Below are positions 38,454-45,905 of a DNA stretch of 64,000 bases, one piece after another. The position numbers and the translations under genes are program-made. Where the stretch lies: contig NZ_LZHV01000050.1 in the NCBI RefSeq assembly GCF_001667275.1, positions 1 to 64,000 on the forward strand. The letters run 5' to 3'. Under the pieces are notes generated by a model, which did no database searches, was not told the origin of the DNA, and was given only the letters and a program-made list of their open reading frames with translations. This DNA comes from Mycobacterium sp. ACS4054 (lineage in GTDB: Bacteria > Actinomycetota > Actinomycetes > Mycobacteriales > Mycobacteriaceae). Position 1 is the first letter of the stretch. Each line of letters opens with the position of its first letter.

Positions 38454-39065
38454 TTAGCCGGGCAGGCCCTTCCTGATGGCGGCGTCCTGCTTACGCCCGA
38501 TATCGGTGGCCACCGCCGGATCGATCGGATCGCCTGCCGCGCTGTCGAATTCGAGATTGACCAGCGCCCTGCCCTCGCTGAACAGCAGGACCGTCACCGC
38601 TTGGGCGTTGTCGGGCGAGGTACCCGAGATCATCGTCCCGTTGGAGCCGACGTCGACCGGTTGCCACGTGCCGCTGACCTTGCCGCCGTAATTGGTCTTG
38701 GTGTTGTCGATTCCGGCGGCCGCCGTCGCGGGGTCGGCGACGATCAGGATGGTGTCACCGATCCGCCGGCTGTTGTCGGCGCTCGCGAACAACTGCGCCA
38801 CCCCCGGTGCGTTGTTGGGGTTCAGCACCGGGGGCTGCGGGGTGGTCAGGTCCCCGCCGATGTCGGTCACCTTGATCAGCAAAGCGCTGTAATCGGTGGG
38901 TTGGCCCGGTGCCGGACTGGCCACGCTGGAACTGGTCAAGGGCGCGGCCGAACGCGAGGACGACGTCAGAGATGCGTTGTTGCTGCCGCCGCACCCGGCG
39001 AGGGCCACGCCGGCCACGACGGTCGCGAGCGCGACGCGGGCGACACCGATGCCGGCGACCTCCAT
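38454..39065 (-). CDS. Putative lipoprotein
   Basis: A 203-aa exported protein with a lipoprotein signal: a short hydrophobic stretch ends in VAGVALAGC, giving lipid attachment at Cys25. A Ser/Thr/Ala-rich linker (26-55) precedes a compact domain beginning ALLIKVTDIGGDL and ending IGRKQDAAIRKGLPG. I do not recognise a functional family, though it resembles mycobacterial Lpp/Lpq proteins of unknown role. ATG at 39065 with GGAAGGAAAGTCC upstream. It follows the NRAMP-like gene by 40 nt on the same strand and may share its transcript. Confidence 0.78.
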   Translation of the reverse strand: MEVAGIGVARVALATVVAGVALAGCGGSNNASLTSSSRSAAPLTSSSVASPAPGQPTDYSALLIKVTDIGGDLTTPQPPVLNPNNAPGVAQLFASADNSRRIGDTILIVADPATAAAGIDNTKTNYGGKVSGTWQPVDVGSNGTMISGTSPDNAQAVTVLLFSEGRALVNLEFDSAAGDPIDPAVATDIGRKQDAAIRKGLPG

Positions 39066-39105
39066 GGACTTTCCTTCCGCAGCGGGGTGCCCTCGAAGAT
39101 ACGCC

Positions 39106-40818
39106 TCACAAGGAGGCGGCCGGGCCCACGACGCCGGTCTGCACGATCTTCACGACGACCAGCGCCACCGCCACGACCAGATAGGCCCGCAGCGTGAACA
39201 GCCCCGCCCGCCTGATCGGCGACATCGCCGGGCGGGCCAGGCCGGCGAGATCGGGGGTCTGCCAGTTCAGCCGATCCTGATGCCGGAGGGCGCGACGTTC
39301 GGCGCGCCTGAGCGCCGAGGCGCCGTCGAACGCGACGGCTTCCCCGGTGCGCAGCGCGGCGTATCGGCGCCCGGCAAGGATCACGGCGGCTCCGACGACC
39401 CCGCCGATCACCGCGCCGACCGCGAGGCCCATTTCGATAGTGAACGTCGACAGCGTCGGGAAGAACGTCGTCGCAGTCAGCGCCAACGACAGCAGCACCA
39501 GAGACCACACGATGGTCCACGCGACGACGTTCTGCCGCCCGCTGTTCACCCACGGGCCCAGCACCGCCCGGTCGTTGCACAGCAGCACCAAAAAGACGGT
39601 GGCCGAGGGCAGGAGGACACCGGCGAGGGCCTGCACTCCCTGAGTCACCAGACCGAGAACGTGATCCGGGCTGAACGCCACCGCCGCCGACACCGCGAGC
39701 AGCAGGGCATACCCGCCATAGAACACAGGGGCTTCGCGGATCTTCCAGTGCAGCGAGTGCCGCTTGCCCATCGCGTCCCCGAGCGCATAGGTGGTAGCCA
39801 ACCCGATCGCGTTCGCCCCGATCAGCGAGGCATCGAGCAGGATGATCGCGAAGAGCGTTCCGACTGTGCCGCCCAGGTGTTTCGACAGCGCCGCCGCCAC
39901 CGCGCCGGCATCGGTGAACTGGCCCGCGCCCGTCAAACCAAAGGCGGTGACCGCCATCAGTGCCGTCGCACCCACCATCACCACGACGATCCCGATCATC
40001 AAATCGGCTCGCGCGTAAGCGATCCAGCGGCCGGTGATGCGTTTGTCCACCACGTTGGACTGCTGGAAGAACAGTTGCCAGGGCGCCACCGTCGTGCCCA
40101 CGATCGCGATCACCAGCAGCAGCACGGTGGAGTTGACCCCGCCCGCGAAGCGCGGAACCAGGCCGCCGGCAACCCCTTTCAGGGTCGGATGCACCATCAG
40201 CACCATCGGGATGACCAGCACGTTCACCGCGATGAGCAGGAACATCAGAGCCTCCCACCTGCGGAACGACCCCCCGGCCACCACCGCGAACAGCAGGACG
40301 GCGGCGGCCGGGATGGCGACCACCTTGGGGCACCCCAGAAAACCGAGCGCCAGCGCGACGCCGATGAATTCGGTGACGATCGTCAAGGCGTTGAGGATCA
40401 GCAAGTCACCGACGCTGAACGCCCCCCAGAACTTGCCGAAGCGCTCGAATATCAGCCGCGCGTGGCCGATTCGGGTGACCGCGCCGAGCCGGAGCACCAT
40501 CTCCTGGTTCACGTACAGCACTGGGATCAGCAGAGCCAGCGTCCAGAGCAGCGCCATGCCATAGTTCTGCCCGGCCTGCGCGTAGGTCGCGACACCGCCC
40601 GCGTCGTTGTCGCCGACCATCACGATCAGCCCCGGGCCGGTGATCACCAGCAGAGTGCGCAGCCGGCGCCAGCGGGCCGCCTCGAAGGCACCGGCACCGT
40701 CGCGCCGGATGCGACCGAATGCCCCGACGATGTCACCGGTGTGGCCGACGACGGAATGCGTTGGCGCGGCGGCATCGCCGGGGCGGACGGCGCCCACGGC
40801 CTCGGGCGAGACCGTCAT
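39106..40818 (-). CDS. NRAMP-family metal transporter, probably Mg2+-type
   Basis: A 570-aa membrane protein of the NRAMP/SLC11 fold with about eleven helices and a cytosolic tail. The two metal-site motifs are altered. TM1 has GDNDAGG (Asp70, Asp72) where NRAMPs have DPGN; TM6 has TTVAPWQLF (Ala245, Trp247) where they have the metal-selecting Met in MPH. Loss of the methionine is expected to reduce preference for Mn2+/Fe2+. The leader carries an M-box Mg2+ riboswitch, so import of Mg2+ in the manner of NRAMP-related magnesium transporters is the best hypothesis. The start overlaps the preceding small gene (ATGA). Confidence 0.85.
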   Translation of the reverse strand: MTVSPEAVGAVRPGDAAAPTHSVVGHTGDIVGAFGRIRRDGAGAFEAARWRRLRTLLVITGPGLIVMVGDNDAGGVATYAQAGQNYGMALLWTLALLIPVLYVNQEMVLRLGAVTRIGHARLIFERFGKFWGAFSVGDLLILNALTIVTEFIGVALALGFLGCPKVVAIPAAAVLLFAVVAGGSFRRWEALMFLLIAVNVLVIPMVLMVHPTLKGVAGGLVPRFAGGVNSTVLLLVIAIVGTTVAPWQLFFQQSNVVDKRITGRWIAYARADLMIGIVVVMVGATALMAVTAFGLTGAGQFTDAGAVAAALSKHLGGTVGTLFAIILLDASLIGANAIGLATTYALGDAMGKRHSLHWKIREAPVFYGGYALLLAVSAAVAFSPDHVLGLVTQGVQALAGVLLPSATVFLVLLCNDRAVLGPWVNSGRQNVVAWTIVWSLVLLSLALTATTFFPTLSTFTIEMGLAVGAVIGGVVGAAVILAGRRYAALRTGEAVAFDGASALRRAERRALRHQDRLNWQTPDLAGLARPAMSPIRRAGLFTLRAYLVVAVALVVVKIVQTGVVGPAASL

Positions 40819-41036
40819 CGTGTTCTCGTGGAACCCGTCCCGGTCGAGGGGTGTCCACCCAGCGACGCGGTCACCACCGCGATGGGCATCCGCGACACGT
40901 ACAGGTTGGCCCGCTCCTGCGGAGTCAGGGCGCTGCGCGCGTGCAGCTTGGTGGCCAGCAGCCGCGCCGACCGGAGCAACGCCCGCCCACGCCCGCCGGT
41001 GCGACCGGTAACGCGTTGTGTGACAACAAAAGCCAT
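40815..41036 (-). CDS. Small basic protein coupled to the NRAMP-like transporter
   Basis: A 73-aa arginine-rich protein with no clear membrane segment: an N-terminal MAFVVTQRVTGRTGG, a helix-like ALTPQERANLYVSRMPIAVV and a Gly/Ser/Thr tail. I do not recognise it. Reasons to call it real: a strong ribosome site (AAAGGAGA, 6 nt before the ATG), its place as first gene after the M-box leader, and four-base overlap of its stop with the transporter start. It could be a regulator of the transporter or mainly serve translational coupling. Confidence 0.6.
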   Translation of the reverse strand: MAFVVTQRVTGRTGGRGRALLRSARLLATKLHARSALTPQERANLYVSRMPIAVVTASLGGHPSTGTGSTRTR

Positions 41037-41135
41037 GATCTTCTCCTTTGCGGAGGCCCGATCGGCTCGGTCAAAAGCGCTCGCGCATCAGCGGCGGCCC
41101 GGAAACTCGTGGTGAGTCGCCGGCGATGCCGAGGC

Positions 41136-41210
41136 TCAGGCGGCGGAAGGAAGGCCGAAACCGGTTCGGGACAAAACGGATTTCGGATGTGGACTATCGC
41201 CCGGACTCAT
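41136..41210 (-). CDS. Proline-rich upstream ORF in the M-box leader
   Basis: A 24-codon ORF (MSPGDSPHPKSVLSRTGFGL and four more residues) between the riboswitch and the first structural gene. GGAGG lies 10 nt before the ATG. Three prolines fall in the first nine codons, with an Asp nearby. Enterobacterial Mg2+ transporter leaders use short Pro/acidic-rich peptides as second sensors, because ribosomes falter on such codons at low Mg2+. The same role here is inference. Confidence 0.5.
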   Translation of the reverse strand: MSPGDSPHPKSVLSRTGFGLPSAA

Positions 41211-41285
41211 CTCGCCCTCACCTCCTCACGGCCACGACACACGCGGGTGTCCTCACATGTCACCTGGAACGGGAGGGAACCGAAT

Positions 41286-41305
41286 GCCGGCGGCGTGCCG
41301 CCGGC
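41286..41305 (-). terminator. GC-rich hairpin downstream of the M-box
   Basis: GCCGGCGG-CACG-CCGCCGGC, a perfect 8-bp all-GC stem, begins 2 nt after the closing P1 strand of the riboswitch. It is well placed as the expression platform (terminator, or part of alternative pairing with P1); no U tract follows. Confidence 0.6.
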
Positions 41306-41306
41306 C

Positions 41307-41478
41307 GCACCCCTCTCGTCGGAGCTTCGGCACTGCACGGCGTATCCGGAGCCGATGGGCCCGGAAGCCACTTGGGCTCAACCCTTGGGTCCGGGAAGAG
41401 CTGTCCTGACCCGGGGCGTCTCTCGACGTTCGGGGTCAGTGGCCTGTGTCCATGCAGACGCCTCACCTACCGAGGTGC
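41307..41478 (-). ncRNA. M-box (ykoK leader) Mg2+ riboswitch
   Basis: Read on the minus strand, the leader contains the M-box landmarks in order: GGTAGGTGAGGCGTCT near the 5' end, GGACACAGGCCACTGACCC, and CAGTGCCGAAGCTCC near the 3' end. GCACCTC (41472-41478) pairs with GGGGTGC (41307-41313) to close P1. This Mg2+-binding RNA class typically turns genes off when Mg2+ is plentiful. It lies between a good promoter and the small gene/NRAMP-like operon. Recognition is by eye and recall of the family consensus, without a covariance-model score. Confidence 0.85.
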
Positions 41479-41489
41479 TTGCGAAACCA

Positions 41490-41518
41490 TTTGTACACCG
41501 CGGTTTCGAGGGCGTCAA
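41490..41518 (-). promoter_or_regulatory. Housekeeping-type promoter of the M-box operon
   Basis: TTGACG (41513-41518), a 17-nt spacer and TACAAA (41490-41495) match a SigA promoter well. Initiation would fall about 5-8 nt before the start of riboswitch P1. Confidence 0.7.
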
Positions 41519-41581
41519 ACTCATTTACATAACCATTACGGCAGGTCGGGCCGCTCCTAGCTGCGCGGGGACGCCGACGCC

Positions 41582-41587
41582 TACCCT
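41582..41587 (+). promoter_or_regulatory. -10 element of a leaderless O-methyltransferase transcript
   Basis: TACCCT fits TANNNT and ends 7 nt before the ATG at 41595, predicting leaderless expression. The remaining plus-strand sequence of the 41037-41594 gap shows nothing else. Confidence 0.45.
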
Positions 41588-41594
41588 CGATGAC

Positions 41595-42254
41595 ATGCCC
41601 AATACCTTGCAGCATTCGAAGGTCGCGACCGTGCTCGACCGCATGTACACCGAGGCGAAGGAGCAGATGTCGCTGCTGCGGGAGAGGCGTGGTGATTTCG
41701 ACCGGCCGATGACCGCGCGGGAGCGCGCCGACGCGATGAGCGAGTTCTACATCCCGGTGACGCCCGAAGCCGGCCGGCTGCTGTACGCCCTGGTGCGCGC
41801 GACCCGGCCGGCGACGGTCGTCGAATTCGGCATGTCGTTCGGCATCTCAGCCGTCCACCTGGCGTCCGCGGTGCGCGACAACGGCGCCGGCCGGGTGGTG
41901 ACGACCGAGCTCAACGACACCAAGATCGCCGCGGCGCGAAGGACGTTCGAGCAAACCGGTCTGGACGACGTGATCACCATCCTCGAAGGGGACGCGTTGG
42001 CCACGCTGGCCGGCCTGAACCAACCGGTCGACTTCGTCTTGCTGGACGGTTGGAAGGACCTGTATCTGCCGGTGATCGAGCTGCTCGAGCCCCGGTTGTC
42101 GACGGGTGCACTGGTGGTCGCCGACAACACCAGCGCCGCGGACACCCAGCCGTATCTGGACCGCGTGCGCGATCCCGCAAACGGCTACGTGAGTTTCAAC
42201 TTCGCGGTGCGGGACAGCGACAGCATGGAAATCAGCTGCCGCACCGGACCTTAG
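41595..42254 (+). CDS. SAM-dependent O-methyltransferase
   Basis: A 219-aa class I methyltransferase of the CCoAMT/COMT-like type. The SAM site is VVEFGMSFGISAVHLASAV, with the acidic loop VVTTELNDTKIAAARR and the active-site region FVLLDGWKDLYLPVIEL, and the C-terminal VVADNTS where family members place metal ligands. The methyl acceptor is probably a small hydroxylated compound; not identifiable. ATG at 41595. It overlaps the convergent acyltransferase by four bases at the stop codons. Confidence 0.83.
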   Translation: MPNTLQHSKVATVLDRMYTEAKEQMSLLRERRGDFDRPMTARERADAMSEFYIPVTPEAGRLLYALVRATRPATVVEFGMSFGISAVHLASAVRDNGAGRVVTTELNDTKIAAARRTFEQTGLDDVITILEGDALATLAGLNQPVDFVLLDGWKDLYLPVIELLEPRLSTGALVVADNTSAADTQPYLDRVRDPANGYVSFNFAVRDSDSMEISCRTGP

Positions 42255-44254
42255 CGCAGGGATTCCTCGAGCCACGGCGTCAACCACTTCACCCCTTCGG
42301 GCGTGAGGTGGACGCCGTCGCTGCGCACCTTGATGCCGTCGACCTTGGCGGTGTAAACGCCGTCCGGGCAGAGCTTCTTGTTCAGATCCAGGATCTGCAC
42401 GTTCGGATGGTGGCTGACCGTCTTGCGCAGCATGGTGTTCCACAGGTTGACCCGGTCGGGCTGGTCCTCCGGATACAGCCGGCCGTCCGGCTTTTCGCCG
42501 CCCCTGCTGTACGGCACGGTGGCCACCACCACGCGAACGCCGGTGGAACTCACGATGTTCAGCGCCCGCTCCAGCTCGCCGTTGAGGTACGCGTCGAAGG
42601 TGGGATCACCGATGTGGGTCCATTGCCCCTCGTTGACGCGGTCCACCGTTTCCCAACGGCCGATGATCAGCAGCGCGACGTCCGGCTGGTCCTGACCGAC
42701 CTGCGTCGACCACCGGATCGGCCAGCCGTCGCATTCCGGTCGCTGCTCCAGGGTCTGACCGATGTAGCGGTACGGTGTGCCGCGCACCAGGCTGCAGCCG
42801 ATGACCGTGTGGTCGAGGAACGCGAATCCCGGTGTGGGCGGCAGGTAATGCATCCACGTCCACCCGATGGAATCCCCGAACACCGAGACGGTGAACGGCC
42901 GATTGGGATCGCGCGGCCCGGCCGGGTGTCCACCACCCGGCGGGGACGGGGACACCGCGGCGACCGCCGAGACGCCGGGCGGCAGCCCGACCTCGCGCAG
43001 GCCGGGCCCGGTCCCCACCGGAACCACCAGCAGTGTCACTGCCGCCGCGCTGGCCACCGTCGCCGCCGCCAACGGCAACAGCGGCACGCGCGCCGGCCGC
43101 CAGCGCCGGATGGGTTGCTCGATCAGCCAGAACGACAGCGCGGCCAGCGCCACCGTCGCGCCGCACCGGGCGGCGAACAGTGGCAGCCCGGTCCATCCGG
43201 TGCGTTCCCCGTTGAGCACCAAGAAGATTGGCCAGTGCCAGAGATAGACCCCATAGGAGATGGTGCCCAGCCACACCAGCGGCGGCGCGGCCAGGAGGCG
43301 GGCGACCGCCCCGCGCTGCTCCAACGCCACCGGCGCCACCACGAAGACGGACGCGATGGCAACCCCGATGAGCAGCCCGTGGCGGAACTCGCCGCTGCTG
43401 CCGGTGGCGTAATGGGTCGCCGCCGCGAGTCCCGCCAGGCCGGCGAGCGGCAGGACGCGTGCGACCCGCCGGGCCCACCGGGTGCGGATCAGGCACCAAC
43501 CGCGGTTGAGTGAGGGCCAGTCGCGCACCAGCAGGGCCGCCGCCGCGGCGCCGGTGAGCAACGCCTGCGCTCGGGTGTCGGTGCCGAAATAGACGCGGTC
43601 GCGGGCGTTGTCGGACACCATCACCACGGCGACCGCCGCCGAAGCCAGCGCGCCGACGGTGGCGATGAGGAACGCGGTGAAGCGGACGCCGCCCACGGTG
43701 GCCCGGGTGAAGCGGCGCCTGGCCCGCGCGGCCAACGCCAGCGTCACCGCGATCAGCAGCACCGGCCAGACGAAGTAATACTGCTCCTCCACCCCGAGCG
43801 ACCAGGTGTGCTGCAGCGGTGACGGCGGGGCGCCCTGCGTGAAGTAGTCGGTCTTTTGGGCGACGAACCGCCAGTTCGCCATCCACAGGAACGCCGCGAT
43901 CGCGTCGTCGCGCAGGCCGGTGAGGGACCGATCGGGAAGCAGCTGGCGGGCCGCGGCGACCGTGAGCACCATCAAGACCAGGGCGGGCAGCAGCCGGCGC
44001 GCGCGGCGAATCCAGAAGCCGGTCAGCTCGATACGGCCGGTGCGCCCGAGTTCGTCCAGGAGCAGCGAGGTGATCAGGAAGCCGCTGAGCACGAAGAAGA
44101 CGTCGACGCCGATGAATCCGCCGCTCACCCCGGGGATGCCGCCGTGCCCGACCAGTACCAGCGCGACGGCTATCGCGCGCAATCCGTCGAGTGCGGGAAT
44201 TCCGCTGCGCCGCTCGGGTTTATCCCAGATCGCCAGTCGGCCGACTCTGCGCAC
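42251..44254 (-). CDS. OafA-type acyltransferase with SGNH domain (Rv0111 counterpart)
   Basis: A 667-aa fusion: an acyltransferase-3 membrane domain of about ten helices (residues about 20-410, catalytic His in AVALVLVGHGGIPG, then GVDVFFVLSGFLITSLL) and a periplasmic SGNH hydrolase domain (about 440-667, VFGDSIGWTWMHYL and SDGVHLTPEGVKW). Together they move an acyl group across the membrane onto an exported glycan. Size and neighbourhood fit Rv0111. The GTG at 44254 is the best start. In M. tuberculosis the next gene is the rhomboid; here a 16-kb block separates them. Confidence 0.88.
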   Translation of the reverse strand: MRRVGRLAIWDKPERRSGIPALDGLRAIAVALVLVGHGGIPGVSGGFIGVDVFFVLSGFLITSLLLDELGRTGRIELTGFWIRRARRLLPALVLMVLTVAAARQLLPDRSLTGLRDDAIAAFLWMANWRFVAQKTDYFTQGAPPSPLQHTWSLGVEEQYYFVWPVLLIAVTLALAARARRRFTRATVGGVRFTAFLIATVGALASAAVAVVMVSDNARDRVYFGTDTRAQALLTGAAAAALLVRDWPSLNRGWCLIRTRWARRVARVLPLAGLAGLAAATHYATGSSGEFRHGLLIGVAIASVFVVAPVALEQRGAVARLLAAPPLVWLGTISYGVYLWHWPIFLVLNGERTGWTGLPLFAARCGATVALAALSFWLIEQPIRRWRPARVPLLPLAAATVASAAAVTLLVVPVGTGPGLREVGLPPGVSAVAAVSPSPPGGGHPAGPRDPNRPFTVSVFGDSIGWTWMHYLPPTPGFAFLDHTVIGCSLVRGTPYRYIGQTLEQRPECDGWPIRWSTQVGQDQPDVALLIIGRWETVDRVNEGQWTHIGDPTFDAYLNGELERALNIVSSTGVRVVVATVPYSRGGEKPDGRLYPEDQPDRVNLWNTMLRKTVSHHPNVQILDLNKKLCPDGVYTAKVDGIKVRSDGVHLTPEGVKWLTPWLEESLR

Positions 44255-44454
44255 GGGCGCGACCCACCGGGGCCGCGGAGCACGACGCGCCGGCGCGGGA
44301 TGAGTCCCGCCCGGCTCAGCGCTCGCGGTTAGCGCGCCCTGACCTTCGTGTCGCCCGGCGCCATAGTTGATGCCGATACGTCGCTGCCCCTCCTCTTGAT
44401 CGGAGCCAGCTTAAGGGCGGGGGCGCCGGATTCAGTGGAGGACACGCAACGGCG

Positions 44455-45891
44455 TCAGTGGGCAGCCTTGTCCGGCGCGTAGCCGAGCGTGCTCTTGACT
44501 TCCAGGTACTCGTGGAAGCCGAATTCGCTCCATTCGCGCCCGTTGCCGCTGTGCTTGTAGCCGCCGAACGCCGCGTTCATGTCGAAGGCGTGATTGATCG
44601 TCACCCATCCGGCGCGGATCCTGTGGGCCACCTCGCGCGCCCGGTCGGCGTCGGCGCCCGAAACATAGCCCGCCAGGCCGTAGTCGGTGTCGTTGGCGAT
44701 TTCGACGGCCTGATCGATGTCGTCATAGCCCAGGATGCAGAGCACCGGCCCGAAGATCTCCTCGCGGGCGATCGTCATGTCGTTGGTGACCTTCGCGAAG
44801 ACCGTCGGCTTGACGTAGTAGCCCGTCTGCAGCCCCGCGGGCCGTCCCGGACCGCCGGCGACGACGGTCGCGCCCTCGTCGATGCCCTGCTGGATCAGGC
44901 GCTGGACCTTCTCGAACTGCGCCCGCGACGCCACCGGACCGATCGCGGTCTTGTCGGCGGGGTCGCCCACCTTCACCTGTTCGGCGACTTCCCGCGCGAT
45001 GGCGCTGGCCTCGGCCATCCGCGAGTTCGGGACCAGCATGCGCGACGGCGCGTTACAGCTCTGCCCGGAATTGGGCATCATGTTGAGCACGCCGGCGCGG
45101 ACGCTGTCGGCGAAGCCCGCGTCGTCGAGGACGATGTTGGGGCTCTTGCCGCCGAGTTCCTGGGTCACCCGCTTGACCGTCGTTGCGGCGTTGCGTGCCA
45201 CCTCGACGCCGGCGCGCGTGGAGCCGGTGAACGACACCATGTCGATGTCGGGATGGCTCGACAGGGCCACGCCGACGCCGGGACCGTCGCCGTTGACCAG
45301 GTTGTAGACACCGGCCGGCACCCCCGCCGCGTCGAGAATCTCGGTGAAGATGTAGGCCGAATACGGCGCGACCTCAGACGGTTTCAGGATCATCGTGCAG
45401 CCCGTCGCCAGCGCCGGATACACCTTCACCGCGATCTGGTTGAGCGGCCAGTTCCACGGCGTGATCAACCCGCAGACGCCGATCGGCTCCTTGGAGATCA
45501 GCGTCGCCCCGTGCTGCTCGGAGAACTCGAAGTTTTTCAGCACGTCGATCGCGGTCACCAGGTGCCCGAGCCCGAGTTGCACCTGGGGGCCCGCGGCCAG
45601 TGAGGGCGGGGCGCCCATTTCCTCGGTGACCGCGTCGGCGAGATCGCCCGCGCGTTTGCCGTATTCGGCGAGAATGGCCTCCAGCAGATCGAGGCGCTGC
45701 TCGCGACTGGTTTGTGACCAGCCGGCGAAAGCGCGCCGGGCGGCGGTGACCGCCACGTCGACGCCGGCGGCCGAGCCGAGCGAAATCCTCCCCGAGGCCT
45801 GTTCGGTGGCCGGGTTCTCGACATCGAATGTGTTGGGGCGCACCGGATCGACCCACCGGCCGTCGATGTAGAACTTGAGGTATTCGCGCAT
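44455..45891 (-). CDS. Aldehyde dehydrogenase (NAD(P)+)
   Basis: A 478-aa ALDH. GLITPWNWPLNQIAVKV and FTGSTRAGVEVARNA line the cofactor site, TQELGGKSPNIV has the general-base Glu, and NSGQSCNAPSRMLV the nucleophilic Cys. It is the last gene of the seven-gene minus-strand catabolic operon, 14 nt after the ThDP enzyme. A carboligase/lyase next to an aldehyde dehydrogenase suggests that it oxidises the aldehyde released by the ThDP enzyme. ATG at 45891. Confidence 0.9.
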   Translation of the reverse strand: MREYLKFYIDGRWVDPVRPNTFDVENPATEQASGRISLGSAAGVDVAVTAARRAFAGWSQTSREQRLDLLEAILAEYGKRAGDLADAVTEEMGAPPSLAAGPQVQLGLGHLVTAIDVLKNFEFSEQHGATLISKEPIGVCGLITPWNWPLNQIAVKVYPALATGCTMILKPSEVAPYSAYIFTEILDAAGVPAGVYNLVNGDGPGVGVALSSHPDIDMVSFTGSTRAGVEVARNAATTVKRVTQELGGKSPNIVLDDAGFADSVRAGVLNMMPNSGQSCNAPSRMLVPNSRMAEASAIAREVAEQVKVGDPADKTAIGPVASRAQFEKVQRLIQQGIDEGATVVAGGPGRPAGLQTGYYVKPTVFAKVTNDMTIAREEIFGPVLCILGYDDIDQAVEIANDTDYGLAGYVSGADADRAREVAHRIRAGWVTINHAFDMNAAFGGYKHSGNGREWSEFGFHEYLEVKSTLGYAPDKAAH

Positions 45892-45905
45892 GACTGCTCC
45901 TTGTC

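Noticed and set aside
40815-41594. Plus-strand open frames across the M-box leader
   Set aside because: They lie antisense to the riboswitch and small gene, have no ribosome sites, and read as arginine-rich noise.
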